Positions 25,661 to 34,483 of a stretch of 64,000 nucleotides of DNA are shown piece after piece. Every line of letters starts with the position of its first letter. The stretch's first letter is position 1. The stretch lies in the NCBI GenBank assembly GCA_036504235.1, contig DASXVN010000053.1:53911-117910 (forward strand). The letters are read 5' to 3'. Made by a program: the position numbers and the translations under genes. Below the pieces are notes generated by a model. The model ran no database searches, was not told where the DNA came from, and saw only the letters and a program-made list of their open reading frames with translations. The DNA comes from Zipacnadum sp036504235. GTDB lineage: Bacteria > Armatimonadota > Zipacnadia > Zipacnadales > Zipacnadaceae.

Positions 25661-26062
25661 CTAGTCGTGCTTAGTCAGATCGCCGACGGTCGCTTCGCTG
25701 GTGTCGGTGTCGGGCGGGGCGTCTTCTCCCGGCAGGTTCTGCCCCGGATTGGGCAGGCCCGCCGCTACCATCTCGGCCATCTCGTTGACCTCGGCCACGC
25801 CTTCCGCCAGCCAGCCGTCTTCATCGGCCAGCAGGATACTGATCAGCCGCTGGAACTCGCCCACGTGGACGCGTTCCTCATTGGCGATATCCTGCAGGAC
25901 GGCCTTGGCCAGCGGGTTATCGGTGGCGTCCGCCTGGGCCTCATAGAGGCTGGTGGCGTCTTCCTCGGCCGCGATGGAAATCCGCAGGCTGCGCACCAAC
26001 TCGCGGGTGGTCAGCTTGCGGTCGGGCGTCTTCTGTACAAAAGGATCGCTGAATCCTGGCAT
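25661..26062 (-). CDS. Encapsulated ferritin-like cargo protein (133 aa)
   Basis: A two-helix half-ferritin domain carries the iron ligands: LRISIAAEEDATSLYEAQAD (ExxxxxxY) and LQDIANEERVHVGEFQRLI (ExxH). Such demi-ferritins dimerise to make a ferroxidase site and need a shell to store iron. After an acidic low-complexity linker (PGEDAPPDTDTSE) the protein ends ATVGDLTKHD, which resembles the encapsulin cargo-loading peptide (TVGSLxx type). The gene lies 20 bases upstream of the shell gene, with GGGAGG before ATG 26062. Cargo identity is therefore supported by domain, tail and position. Confidence 0.88.
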   Translation of the reverse strand: MPGFSDPFVQKTPDRKLTTRELVRSLRISIAAEEDATSLYEAQADATDNPLAKAVLQDIANEERVHVGEFQRLISILLADEDGWLAEGVAEVNEMAEMVAAGLPNPGQNLPGEDAPPDTDTSEATVGDLTKHD

Positions 26063-26125
26063 CTAGTTTCCTCCCTCAGGTCCGGTGGGCCGGGCCAATC
26101 TGTGCCGCCGCGGGGCAGCCGACCA

Positions 26126-26629
26126 CTAGAACTTCTCGAAATTCTCGCCGGGGTTGCCACAGATCGGGCACTTATCCGGCGCGGCGCCGTGGCCGGTGTG
26201 GCCGCAGTAGCTGCAGACGTAAATCGGCCGCTCATCAGCATCCTCGCCGGACTCGACCCGGTTGCGGGCCTCCAGGTACATGGGGCGGTGGTTCTTCTCG
26301 GCCTCCACCGCGTAGTGATAGCCCTTGACCGCGTCCGCCTCGCCCTCCAGGTTGCCGACCGCGGTGAAGGCGGGGTACATGGACTCGATCTCGAAATCCT
26401 CGCCGGCGTGGGCGGCGGTGAGGTTGTCTGCGGTGCAGCCGATTCCGCCGAGCTGGCGCAGATGATAGTGCGCGTGCTTGATCTCCGCCGAGGCGACGGC
26501 GCGGAAGAGGCGGGCGATGTTAGGCTTGCCCTCCTCCTCGGCCTGCTTGGCGAAGGCGAGATACTTCATGTGGGCCTGGCTCTCCCCGGCGAATCCGTCT
26601 TTGAGGTCCTTCTCGGTCATGGGTTTCAT
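26126..26629 (-). CDS. Rubrerythrin (167 aa)
   Basis: The N-terminal four-helix di-iron domain has GFAGESQAHMKYLAFAKQAEEEG (in parts ESQAHMKY and AEEEG), ASAEIKHAHYHLRQLG and AVEAEKNHRPMY, giving the Glu/His ligand set of rubrerythrin. The C-terminal rubredoxin-like domain has YVCSYCGHTG and DKCPICGNPG, four Cys for one iron. The enzyme reduces hydrogen peroxide to water with electrons from the rubredoxin domain. AAGGAGAACCACC precedes ATG 26629. It is the first gene of the encapsulin operon. No loading peptide is visible at its C-terminus (GENFEKF), so it probably works outside the shell, perhaps dealing with peroxide made during iron oxidation (inference). Confidence 0.92.
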   Translation of the reverse strand: MKPMTEKDLKDGFAGESQAHMKYLAFAKQAEEEGKPNIARLFRAVASAEIKHAHYHLRQLGGIGCTADNLTAAHAGEDFEIESMYPAFTAVGNLEGEADAVKGYHYAVEAEKNHRPMYLEARNRVESGEDADERPIYVCSYCGHTGHGAAPDKCPICGNPGENFEKF

Positions 26630-26708
26630 GGTGGTTCTCCTTCCGACGATTCAGGGCAAGAAGCACCCTGGTTGGGTGTGGTTGCGACTCGCCGGAATCT
26701 CCGTCCCC

Positions 26709-27684
26709 TCAGCTCTCCTCCGCGAAGAGTCGCCCCTGCGGTCCCCCTTGCGCTTGCTCCCGGCGTCTTTCTTCACTGACGATGAGTTCCTGAACTAGGT
26801 TCGCCAGGTCCTCGGGACCGTGCAGCGGCCGCGCGCCTTGGTCCAGGAGCAAGCGGTTGCCCTCGGTGCGGGGCGTTCCGGCGGGCCAGTCCACCGCGCA
26901 GACCAGCTTGCCGGTCTTGAAAGCGTGCTCGGCAGTCTGCATAGCGCCGCCGGTGGCCCCCGCCTGCACCACGACTACCGCTCGGGCCAAGCCGACCTGC
27001 AGCCGGTTGCGCGCCAGCAGGCGCGGCGTGGAGGGGCGCGCTCCCGGGGGGGCCTCCGAGAGCAGTAGGCCGGACTCGGTGATGCGCCGGGCCAGGTCGC
27101 GGTTCTCAGTGGGGGTGACGACCACGATCCCGGAGCCGAGCACCGCCACGGTGCGCCCGCGACCGTGCAGGGCGCCGCGGTGCGCGCCGGTGTCGCAGCC
27201 CAGGGCCGCTAATCACCGTGGTCAGCTCGTCGGCGCAGGCGTGCCCCAGGGCCTCCGCCAGCGCCCGACCCTCCGGCGTGGGGCTGCGGGTGCCCACGAT
27301 GGCAACCGCGGGGTCGTCGCTGGCCAGCACTCGGCCGGTCGCGCACAAGACGGGGGGGCGGTCTTTCAGCTCATGGAGGAGAGCGGGGTAGGCGGGGTCG
27401 TAGTCGCACCAGACGCTGATCTGTAGCTCGCGGAGGCGCTGCTCGACTTCCGCCACGCGGGCCAGGTCGCGCGCGCGGCCCAGGAGCGCCTCGATTTGAT
27501 CGGGCTCCAAGCGCAGGGAGGGCAGGCGGAGGTCCTCCGCGGAAGCCTCCAGCACCGCCTCGGGCGTGCCGAAATGGCCGACGACGCGGCGAAAGCCCAT
27601 CGGCCCCAGGCGTCCCCGCCACATCAGGGACAACTGGGCCAGACGCCGGGTCTCGGGGCGGGACGGCTCGGCGGGAGCAGTCAT
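26709..27684 (-). pseudogene. dprA: dprA (smf), DNA-processing protein, frameshifted
   Basis: Two frames together cover one DprA. The first (from ATG 27684, with GAGGA ten bases upstream) has YPALLHELKDRPPVLCATG, VAIVGTRSPTPEGRALAEAL and TVISG, then loses homology. The second resumes as LGCDTGAHRGALHGRGRTVA and VLGSGIVVVTPTENRDLARR, then LLSEAPPGARPSTPRLLARNR and NRLLLDQGA to stop 26709. The break is at about 27201-27207, where the minus strand reads AGCGGCCCTGGGCTGCGAC; an intact SGLALGCD would need five more bases, so loss of one CTGGC unit fits. DprA loads RecA on incoming single-stranded DNA. A sequencing or assembly error cannot be excluded. It has no wing-helix end. Confidence 0.82.
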
Positions 27685-27810
27685 AACCAGATTTTCCTCG
27701 CGCGCAGTGGGCATACCTCTGGCGCGGCTTTAGCGGCGATTTGACGCGCACCGCAAGGATTACCTTGTCCCGGCGGGGAAAGCTGTCTGCACTCGAGGGG
27801 GGATGTACCT

Positions 27811-28905
27811 ATGACCAGCAAAGAGCGTGTCAGACGAGCCGTTCGTTTTGAGGGACCGGATCGCGTCCCCTATATGTGGTCGGCCCTGCCCGGGGCCGTG
27901 GTGCGTCACGGGGAGGCGCTCGAGGAAATCCTGCGCGAGTACCCCGACGATTTCGGCGTGGGCGGTCCCGAGTGGCCGGGTTTCGCCAACTTCCAGATGC
28001 CGCCGCGTTACGAGCCGGGTCTGTGGACCGAGCCGGGCTGGAACGTGATCTGGCGCCAGGAAGCCCGAGGCATGGTCGGTCACCCCGTCGGCTGCCCGCT
28101 GGAGAATTGGGAAGCTCTGGCCGACTACGAGTTTCCGCGCGTGGACCCCGAGGAAATCGCCGCGACCGCGGCCACGCTGCGGCCCTCGATGGGCTTTGAC
28201 GGCATGGGCTCCTGGCAGCCTGGCGTGGAGCCGGTGGCCCGTCCCGTGCTGCCCGACTGGTACGTCATGCCCGGCGGCGGCACGCTCTACGAGCGGCTCC
28301 AGCAGCTCCGCGGCTTCGAGAACCTGCTGATGGACCTCGCCACCGATGACCCCCGCCTCTACGACCTGCGCGACCGCGTGGCTGACTACTGGCGCGACTA
28401 CGTCGCCGTCTGGGCGCGGCAGGAGATCATGGACTGCTACGCCTGGTTTGACGACTGGGGCACCCAGCAGGCCCTGATGATCCGCCCCGAGAAGTGGCGG
28501 CAGTTCTTCAAACCCGCCTACGACCGCATCTTCGCGCCGCTGCGGGCGGCCGACAAGGATATCCATTTCCACTCCGATGGCTTCGTGCGCGACATCATTC
28601 CCGACCTGATCGAGATCGGCGTCAAGATCGTCTGGGTGCAGGTATTCATGATGGGGATCGAGCAGTTTGGCCGCGATTTCCGGGGTAAAGTCTGCGTTCG
28701 CACCGACCTGGACCGCCAGCATGTGCTGCCCCACGGCACCCCCGCTGAGGTCCGCGACCACGTCCGGCAGGCGGTGGAGAACCTGGCCCTACCCGAGGGC
28801 GGGCTGATCCTGCACGCCGAGATCGGGCCGGATGTCCCCCTGGAGAACATTCGAGCGCTGGCGGAGGCCTACGTCGAGTATGGGGCGTTATACGGCAGCG
28901 GGTAG
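27811..28905 (+). CDS. URO-D (uroporphyrinogen decarboxylase) superfamily protein (364 aa)
   Basis: The N-terminus SKERVRRAVRFEGPDRVPYMW is the usual opening of stand-alone URO-D family proteins, and the TIM-barrel core shows IMDCYAWFDDWGTQQALMI, PEKWRQFFKPAYDRIF, IHFHSDGFVRDIIPDLIEIG and RTDLDRQHVLPHGTPAEVRD. The HFHSDG motif, where methyltransferases such as MtaA place a metal-binding His, points to a corrinoid/one-carbon or unknown small-molecule role more than to heme synthesis; HemE's own substrate motifs are not evident. GGGGGG before ATG 27811 is the ribosome site. No corrinoid protein lies nearby. Such URO-D paralogues are numerous in Armatimonadota (general knowledge). Confidence 0.78.
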   Translation: MTSKERVRRAVRFEGPDRVPYMWSALPGAVVRHGEALEEILREYPDDFGVGGPEWPGFANFQMPPRYEPGLWTEPGWNVIWRQEARGMVGHPVGCPLENWEALADYEFPRVDPEEIAATAATLRPSMGFDGMGSWQPGVEPVARPVLPDWYVMPGGGTLYERLQQLRGFENLLMDLATDDPRLYDLRDRVADYWRDYVAVWARQEIMDCYAWFDDWGTQQALMIRPEKWRQFFKPAYDRIFAPLRAADKDIHFHSDGFVRDIIPDLIEIGVKIVWVQVFMMGIEQFGRDFRGKVCVRTDLDRQHVLPHGTPAEVRDHVRQAVENLALPEGGLILHAEIGPDVPLENIRALAEAYVEYGALYGSG

Positions 28906-28925
28906 GGCCTTCCCCTTCCCCTCTG

Positions 28926-28950
28926 CAGCCCCTCAGCCCGTCCGGGGCTG
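28926..28950 (+). terminator. Weak hairpin after the URO-D gene
   Basis: CAGCCCC (28926-28932) can pair with GGGGCTG (28944-28950). There is no T-run behind it, so it is at best a weak terminator. Confidence 0.3.
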
Positions 28951-28993
28951 ACTGAACTTGCCGCTGGCTAGGGCTGTCAACTAAGGCTAATCG

Positions 28994-29005
28994 CGGTACG
29001 TACCG
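28994..29005. promoter_or_regulatory. 12-base perfect palindrome in the galT leader region
   Basis: CGGTACGTACCG reads the same on both strands. It lies in a 257-base gap before galT and could be an operator. No matching second site was noticed. Confidence 0.25.
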
Positions 29006-29162
29006 ATACTAGCAGGACCAACACCTACGGTGCGAGCAGGCGCCCTTGTTCTGGCGACGGGTTCGTTCGCGTTGCCCTACCTGCTCCGCACCGGACCTGG
29101 CGATCCTGGAGTTGTGACCCGACTGTCCCGCGTCCTCCCGGAACGCCCTGAGGAGAGCATGT

Positions 29163-30206
29163 ATGTCTGAACTGCGCAAAGACCCTATCCTCAACCGCTG
29201 GGTGATCATAGCCGCCGACCGCGGTCGCCGTCCTTCCGACTTCAAGCCGGAGCCGCCTGCGCCGCCCTCCACCGGCTGCCCCTTCGATGCGGGCAACGAG
29301 GAGAAGACCCCGCCGGAGGTCTACGCCGTGCGCAACGGCACTCTGCCCAACACCGCCGGCTGGGACGTGCGGGTGGTGCCGAACAAGTTTCCGGCGTTGT
29401 CCATCGAGGGCGACGTCACCCATCATGGCGTGGGTCTACAAGACTGGATGAGCGGCGTGGGCGCTCATGAGGTCGTCGTGGAGAGCCCCGCGCACGACTT
29501 CAAGCTGGAATTTGCGCCGCCCGAGCACGTGGCCAAGATCGTGCAGACCTATAGCGAGCGGCTGCAGGACCTGCGCAAGGACAAGCGCTTCCGGCATATT
29601 CTGGTCTTCCGCAACTGGGGCGCCACCGCGGGCGCCTCGCTGAGCCATCCTCATTCCCAGATCATCGCGCTGAGCATCGTGCCTGAGATCATGCACCAGA
29701 AGCTCAACGCCGCGCGTGACCACTATCGCCGCAAGGAACGCTGCATCTTCTGTGACCTTATCGAGCAGGAGTTGGCCATCCCCGATCGGGTCATTTACCA
29801 GAACGAGCATTTCGTGGCGCTCTCGCCCTTCGCGGCGCGGTTCCCTTTCGAGGTGCAGATCTACCCGCTGCAGCACGCCTACGACTTCACGCTGATGACC
29901 ACCGACCAGCAGTATGGCCTGATCGACTGCTACCAGTTCGTCCTGCAGCGCTACACGGCCGAACTGAGCGATCCGCCCTACAACATGATTCTGCAGACCG
30001 CACCCAATCCGGTGCCGCGACCCGGTCGCCCCGATTACTGGGGCACGCTCCAGTATGATTTCCACTGGCACCTCGAGCTGATTCCGCGCCTGACCAAGAT
30101 GGCCGGATTCGAGTGGGGCACCGGCTTCTACATCAATCCGGTCGCGCCGGAGGACGCCGCCCGCTTCCTGCGCGAGCCGGCGCCGGTCGCCGCTGTCACA
30201 CACTAA
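29163..30206 (+). CDS. galT: Galactose-1-phosphate uridylyltransferase (GalT)
   Basis: The HIT-superfamily transferase swaps UMP between UDP-glucose and galactose 1-phosphate. The N-terminus ELRKDPILNRWVIIAADRGR is typical, followed by CPFDAGNEEKTPPEVY, the catalytic histidine triad GASLSHPHSQIIALSIVP, RCIFCDLIEQE and FHWHLELIPRL. The Cys pair in CIFC and its partner near the N-terminus are the zinc-site remnants. At 347 residues it is of normal length. GAGGAG lies upstream of ATG 29163. It opens a tight run with a histidine kinase, a response regulator, glgC and glgA, linking galactose entry to glycogen synthesis. Confidence 0.92.
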   Translation: MSELRKDPILNRWVIIAADRGRRPSDFKPEPPAPPSTGCPFDAGNEEKTPPEVYAVRNGTLPNTAGWDVRVVPNKFPALSIEGDVTHHGVGLQDWMSGVGAHEVVVESPAHDFKLEFAPPEHVAKIVQTYSERLQDLRKDKRFRHILVFRNWGATAGASLSHPHSQIIALSIVPEIMHQKLNAARDHYRRKERCIFCDLIEQELAIPDRVIYQNEHFVALSPFAARFPFEVQIYPLQHAYDFTLMTTDQQYGLIDCYQFVLQRYTAELSDPPYNMILQTAPNPVPRPGRPDYWGTLQYDFHWHLELIPRLTKMAGFEWGTGFYINPVAPEDAARFLREPAPVAAVTH

Positions 30207-30218
30207 TCATGGAGTAGC

Positions 30219-32756
30219 ATGGAAAACGCTGTGCAGACCGTACCCCAATCGGAAATCGTCGCGCCGCAGTTGCTCGCCTGGTTGGAGACCCAGGAGGAGC
30301 CGCTGCTAGCCCGCTGGCGCGAGCTAGCGCCGGAGACCGCCTCCGGGGCCTACGCGCTCGCCCTGGCGTTGCTGCGCGGGCGCCTGCGGGACCCCGGAGA
30401 CCTCGCCGCGGGGCCGCCGCCGGAGCTGCCGGGCCCCAACTCCGCGGAGGCCGGGGCGCTGGGGCTGGGGCTGCTCGATCTGCTGCCGGCGGCGCGGTCC
30501 CTGCTGGCCGCGGCGCCGGTGGAGCAATCCGAGGCTTTCCTCAATCTGCTGGCCCACCAGATACTGGGGCTAGAGCTGGACTTGGCCGGTCGGTCGCAGG
30601 TCGAGGCCGCCAAGTATGAGACCGTCTTTCAGCAGGCCACCGAGGCCATGGTGGTGGTTTCCCTGGAGACCGGACGTCTCCTGGCCTACAACGACGCTGC
30701 CTTGGTCCTTTCCGGCTACACGCGCGAGCAGGCCGCCTCCCTCGAGGTCACCGACCTGGCCCCTCAATTGCATGAACGTCGCCGCCGGTGGCTGGCTCGC
30801 CGCCTCCAGATCGAGCCGGAGATCTTCTCGGAGCGCTACCCCTTCCGCCGGGCCGACGGCCAGGAAGCGGAGGTCGCGGTCCACGCCAGCCTGCTGACCT
30901 TCGGGGGCGAAGAGGCCTTGCTCGCGGTGCTCCACGCTGAGCCGGATGAGCGCGAAATGGAGTCGCGCCTCGCGGCGCAAGCGCAGGCGCTGCGGACCGA
31001 GCTGTCCCAGAAAGAGGATGGCCTGGAGCGGCTCAAGGAGTTCTACGAGAACGTCATTGACGCGATGCCCCTGCGGCTCATCGTGATTGATGAGGACCTG
31101 CGCATCGTCCACGCCAACCCGGCCTACTACCAGCAGCGCGGCCTGACCCACGACCAGCTCCTGGGCGCCACCGTGGACGACGTCTTCGCCCACGAGTTGC
31201 TGGAGGACGCCGGTCTGCGGCGCGCCCTGGAGAGCACCCTGGCCACCGGGGAGCGTATCTGGTGGTCCGGATTCCGCGAGCAGAGCCCGGGCCATCCCGA
31301 GCGCATCGTCAACATCCGCATTGACCCCTGCAAGGGGCCCGACGGCCGCCCGGGACTGCTGGTGACCATCGAGGACGTCTCCGAGCGGTACCGGCAGATC
31401 TATGAGCGCACCCTGCTGCAGGAGATCTCGCAGGCGATGCTCAGCACCCTGGACCTGCCCCGGCTACTGCACGCCATCCTCACCGGCATCAGCGCCGGCG
31501 GCGCCGCCGGTCTGGGCTTTAACCGCGCCATTCTCATGCTGGTGGACGAGGACGAGGGTGTGCTCAAGGCGGAAATGGCCGTCGGGCCGGACAACGCCCG
31601 CCAGGCGGAGGCCATCTGGTCCGAGCTTTCCGGTCGCTACCGCACCTTGCAGGACTTCCTGCAGGACTATGACCGCCTGCCGCCGCCTAGCCAGCGTCCG
31701 CTCGCCGATCTGGTGCAGCAACTGGTGGTGCCCCTCCGGGACAGTGAGCATCTACCGATGCTCGCCCTGCTCACCGGGGAGACCATCCACGTGCTGGACG
31801 CGCAGAACGATCCGCGGGTCAGCCCGGAGTTCGCTCAGCTGCTGCAGTCGCCGGAGTTCGTGGTCGCCCCCCTGCTGGTGGGCGAGCGCCGCCTGGGCGT
31901 AGCCGTGGCGGACAATTTCATCACCCATAAGGTCATCCGGGGCTCAGATGTGCATCTGATGACCTCCCTGGCCAACCAGGCGGCCCTGGCCATCGACCGC
32001 GCGCAGCTTTTCCGCGAGGCCCAGGAGCGCGCCGACCAACTTACCGTTGCTCTCGACGATCTCAAGTCTGCCGAACAGGAACTGCTGCGCAACGCGCGGC
32101 TCGCCACCATCGGTCAGGTGACCGCGGCCGTGGCGCATGAGATTCGCAACCCGCTGTCCACGATCGGCGGCTTCGCGCGGTCCATCGTCCGGGACCCTAG
32201 CGAGATGCAGCGCAACCAGCGCAATGCTCAGATCATCGTGGACGAGACCACCCGCCTGGAGGAGTTGCTCGCCGGTCTGCTGGATTTCTCGCGTCCCGAC
32301 AGTCTGCAGCTCCAGCGCCAGCCCCTGCTGCCGCTCGTGGAGAGCGTCCTGGAGATGACCGCCGACGAGCGCGAGCACGCCGGCATCTCCCTGAGGCTGG
32401 ACCTCGCGCCGGATCTGCCCGATCTTGAGCTGGACAGCAACCAGTTTCGTCAGGTGCTACTCAACCTGATCCGTAACGCTACCGAGGCCATGCCCCTCGG
32501 CGGCGAGGTCACCGTCAGCGCTCAGCCCACCGACCGCGGCGTGGAGCTGTCCATCCGCGACACGGGCGAGGGCATTCCCGCGCAGAGCCTGGAGCATATC
32601 TTCGAGAGTTTCTTTACGACTAAACCCACCGGAACGGGGCTCGGCCTGGCGCTGGCGCGCAAGATTCTGGACGCGCACAACGCCCTGATCGAGGTGGAGA
32701 GCGCCCCCGGACAGGGCGCCGCCTTCACCATAATCCTGCCCTATCCGCGTTCGTGA
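30219..32756 (+). CDS. Soluble PAS-PAS-GAF sensor histidine kinase (845 aa)
   Basis: No membrane segment is evident. After an N-terminal helical region (about 1-130) come a PAS domain (YETVFQQATEAMVVVSLETG), a short coiled coil, a second PAS (FYENVIDAMPLRLIVIDEDL), and a GAF domain (about 390-600; FVVAPLLVGERRLGVAVADN). The HisKA box is TAAVAHEIRNPLSTIGGFA with the phospho-acceptor His near residue 639. The ATPase part has NLIRNATEAM (N box), IRDTGEGIP (G1), FFTTKPTGTGLGLALARKI (F and G2 boxes). It starts 12 bases after galT and precedes a lone receiver protein. The signal is probably internal, perhaps redox or metabolite; this is inference. Confidence 0.88.
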   Translation: MENAVQTVPQSEIVAPQLLAWLETQEEPLLARWRELAPETASGAYALALALLRGRLRDPGDLAAGPPPELPGPNSAEAGALGLGLLDLLPAARSLLAAAPVEQSEAFLNLLAHQILGLELDLAGRSQVEAAKYETVFQQATEAMVVVSLETGRLLAYNDAALVLSGYTREQAASLEVTDLAPQLHERRRRWLARRLQIEPEIFSERYPFRRADGQEAEVAVHASLLTFGGEEALLAVLHAEPDEREMESRLAAQAQALRTELSQKEDGLERLKEFYENVIDAMPLRLIVIDEDLRIVHANPAYYQQRGLTHDQLLGATVDDVFAHELLEDAGLRRALESTLATGERIWWSGFREQSPGHPERIVNIRIDPCKGPDGRPGLLVTIEDVSERYRQIYERTLLQEISQAMLSTLDLPRLLHAILTGISAGGAAGLGFNRAILMLVDEDEGVLKAEMAVGPDNARQAEAIWSELSGRYRTLQDFLQDYDRLPPPSQRPLADLVQQLVVPLRDSEHLPMLALLTGETIHVLDAQNDPRVSPEFAQLLQSPEFVVAPLLVGERRLGVAVADNFITHKVIRGSDVHLMTSLANQAALAIDRAQLFREAQERADQLTVALDDLKSAEQELLRNARLATIGQVTAAVAHEIRNPLSTIGGFARSIVRDPSEMQRNQRNAQIIVDETTRLEELLAGLLDFSRPDSLQLQRQPLLPLVESVLEMTADEREHAGISLRLDLAPDLPDLELDSNQFRQVLLNLIRNATEAMPLGGEVTVSAQPTDRGVELSIRDTGEGIPAQSLEHIFESFFTTKPTGTGLGLALARKILDAHNALIEVESAPGQGAAFTIILPYPRS

Positions 32757-32790
32757 CCATGACCCAACATGACATAAGGGAGGCCGCAAA

Positions 32791-33186
32791 TTGCCCAAAA
32801 TACTAGTTGTGGATGACGACGAGAATCAGCGTCTGCTCTATCGCCAGGAACTCGAATTGGCGGGTTACGAGGTGGACACCGCGGCCAGCGGGCCGCAGGC
32901 CATTGAGCGGGTCGGCCAGGGGGGTATCGATGTCGTGCTGCTCGATATCGCGATGCCCGGCATGGACGGCGTGGAGGTGTTGGGCCGCATCCTGGACATC
33001 GACCGCCAGTTGCCGGTCATCCTCAACACCGCCTACTCCTCCTACAAGGAAGACTTCATGACTTGGGCCGCCGAGGCCTACGTCACCAAGTCCGGCGACC
33101 TGTCCGAGTTGCGGGCCCGCATCTGCGAGGCGCTGGCCAAGCGCGGCCAGTCCTGCCCCGGCAGTTCCGACCCGGCGAAGGAGTAG
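32791..33186 (+). CDS. Single-domain response regulator (131 aa)
   Basis: TTG 32791 is supported by AGGGAGG seven bases upstream. The receiver fold is complete: ILVVDDDENQRLL (acidic pocket), VVLLDIAMPGMDGVEVLG with the phospho-acceptor Asp near residue 51, VILNTAYSS and AYVTKSGDLSELRARI with the conserved Lys near residue 100. There is no output domain, so it acts through protein contacts, as CheY and Spo0F do. It sits between its probable kinase and glgC, with only four bases to the glgC start, so it is co-translated with the glycogen genes. Confidence 0.88.
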   Translation: MPKILVVDDDENQRLLYRQELELAGYEVDTAASGPQAIERVGQGGIDVVLLDIAMPGMDGVEVLGRILDIDRQLPVILNTAYSSYKEDFMTWAAEAYVTKSGDLSELRARICEALAKRGQSCPGSSDPAKE

Positions 33187-33190
33187 CTGC

Positions 33191-34426
33191 GTGAAGATAT
33201 CCGGTAAGGTCTCGACCCTGCTCCGTGAATCCCTGGCCATGGTCTTGGCCGGCGGCGAAGGCCAACGTCTCTACCCGCTGACCCGCCAGCGCGCCAAGCC
33301 GGCCGTGCGTTTCGGGGGAGTCTACCGCATCATTGACTTCACCCTGAGCAACTGCATCAACTCCGGCCTGCGTTCGGTCTATCTGCTCACCCAGTTTGCC
33401 GCCACCTCGCTGCAGCGGCATCTGCGCACCGCCTGGAGCCCTTTCCTTGCCGAGGAACTCGGCGAGTGCCTGGAAATGCTCCCGCCCCAGCGCATCTTCG
33501 CGGACCGCTGGTACGCCGGCACCGCCGATGCGGTCTTCCAGAATATGATGCTCCTGCAGGAGGAGCGTCCGCCCCGGGTTTTCCTGCTCTCCGGCGATCA
33601 CATCTACAAGATGGACTACGCCGATCTGGTGCTCCAGCACGACGCTACCGGCGCCGACCTGACCGTGGCCTGCGTGCCCCGGCCGCGAGAGGAGGCGCGC
33701 CAGTTCGGCGTGATGCAGGTGGCCTCCGACGGGCGGGTTATCGGCTTCCAGGAGAAGCCCGCGGATCCGGCGCCCATGCCCGGCAATCCGGACTACTCAC
33801 TCGTGTCCATGGGCGTGTATCTGTGGGACACCGAGACCCTGGTGCGCCGCGTGGCGGCCGACGCCACTCATCACACCACCCATGACTTCGGCCGGGACCT
33901 GATCCCCGCCATGGTCGAGAACAAGGAGGCGGTGTACGCGTTCATGTTCCAGAACCAGGAGACCGGCGAGCCCGCCTACTGGCGCGACATCGGGACCCTG
34001 GACAGCTACTGGCAGACCACGCTCGATCTGGTCTCGCCGTTGCCCCAGCTCAACCTTTACGACAGCGGCTGGCCTGTCTACGGCAGCCGCCTGCGCCGCC
34101 CGCCCGCTAAGTGCGTGCAGGGCGGAGGCGTGGAGGTCGTAGACAGTCTGCTCGCCCCCGGCTGCATCGTTTCCGGGGCTCGGGTTCGCGGTAGTGTGCT
34201 CGGTCCCGGCGTCGTGATTCAAGAAGGGGCCGAAGTTACCGACAGTATTATCATGGACGACGCCTTCATCGGGGAGGGCGCCCGGGTCCATCGCGCCATT
34301 CTCGACGAGGGCGTCCGCGTTCCCGCCGGCTACGAACTCGGCATGGATGTGCGCCGCGACCGCCGCCACTCGGTCGTCACCGAGGGCGGAGTAGTAGTGG
34401 TGCCCGTCGGCGCCATGCTGGACTAA
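33191..34426 (+). CDS. glgC: Glucose-1-phosphate adenylyltransferase (GlgC)
   Basis: The enzyme makes ADP-glucose, the donor for glycogen. The N-terminus AMVLAGGEGQRLYPLTRQRA is the nucleotide-binding GGxGxRL loop; next come KPAVRFGGVYRIIDFTLSNC, GTADAVFQN, FLLSGDHIYKMDY (metal Asp) and FGVMQVASDGRVIGFQEKP (the Glu-Lys sugar-binding site). The C-terminal part (about 300-411) is a left-handed beta helix with hexapeptide repeats (VVDSLLAPGCIVSGARVRGS). Length is normal. GTG 33191 has GGAG upstream. GlgA follows 57 bases later. Confidence 0.93.
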   Translation: MKISGKVSTLLRESLAMVLAGGEGQRLYPLTRQRAKPAVRFGGVYRIIDFTLSNCINSGLRSVYLLTQFAATSLQRHLRTAWSPFLAEELGECLEMLPPQRIFADRWYAGTADAVFQNMMLLQEERPPRVFLLSGDHIYKMDYADLVLQHDATGADLTVACVPRPREEARQFGVMQVASDGRVIGFQEKPADPAPMPGNPDYSLVSMGVYLWDTETLVRRVAADATHHTTHDFGRDLIPAMVENKEAVYAFMFQNQETGEPAYWRDIGTLDSYWQTTLDLVSPLPQLNLYDSGWPVYGSRLRRPPAKCVQGGGVEVVDSLLAPGCIVSGARVRGSVLGPGVVIQEGAEVTDSIIMDDAFIGEGARVHRAILDEGVRVPAGYELGMDVRRDRRHSVVTEGGVVVVPVGAMLD

Positions 34427-34483
34427 CCGCAACCTCACCGGCTTTTCGGGCCGGTGCTTCTGTCGCAGAAGGGATGGAGAATC

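Noticed and set aside
26709..27149. A separate 146-residue gene starting at ATG 27149
   Set aside because: Its sequence continues the DprA homology from the upstream frame; it is the second half of a frameshifted gene, not an independent protein.
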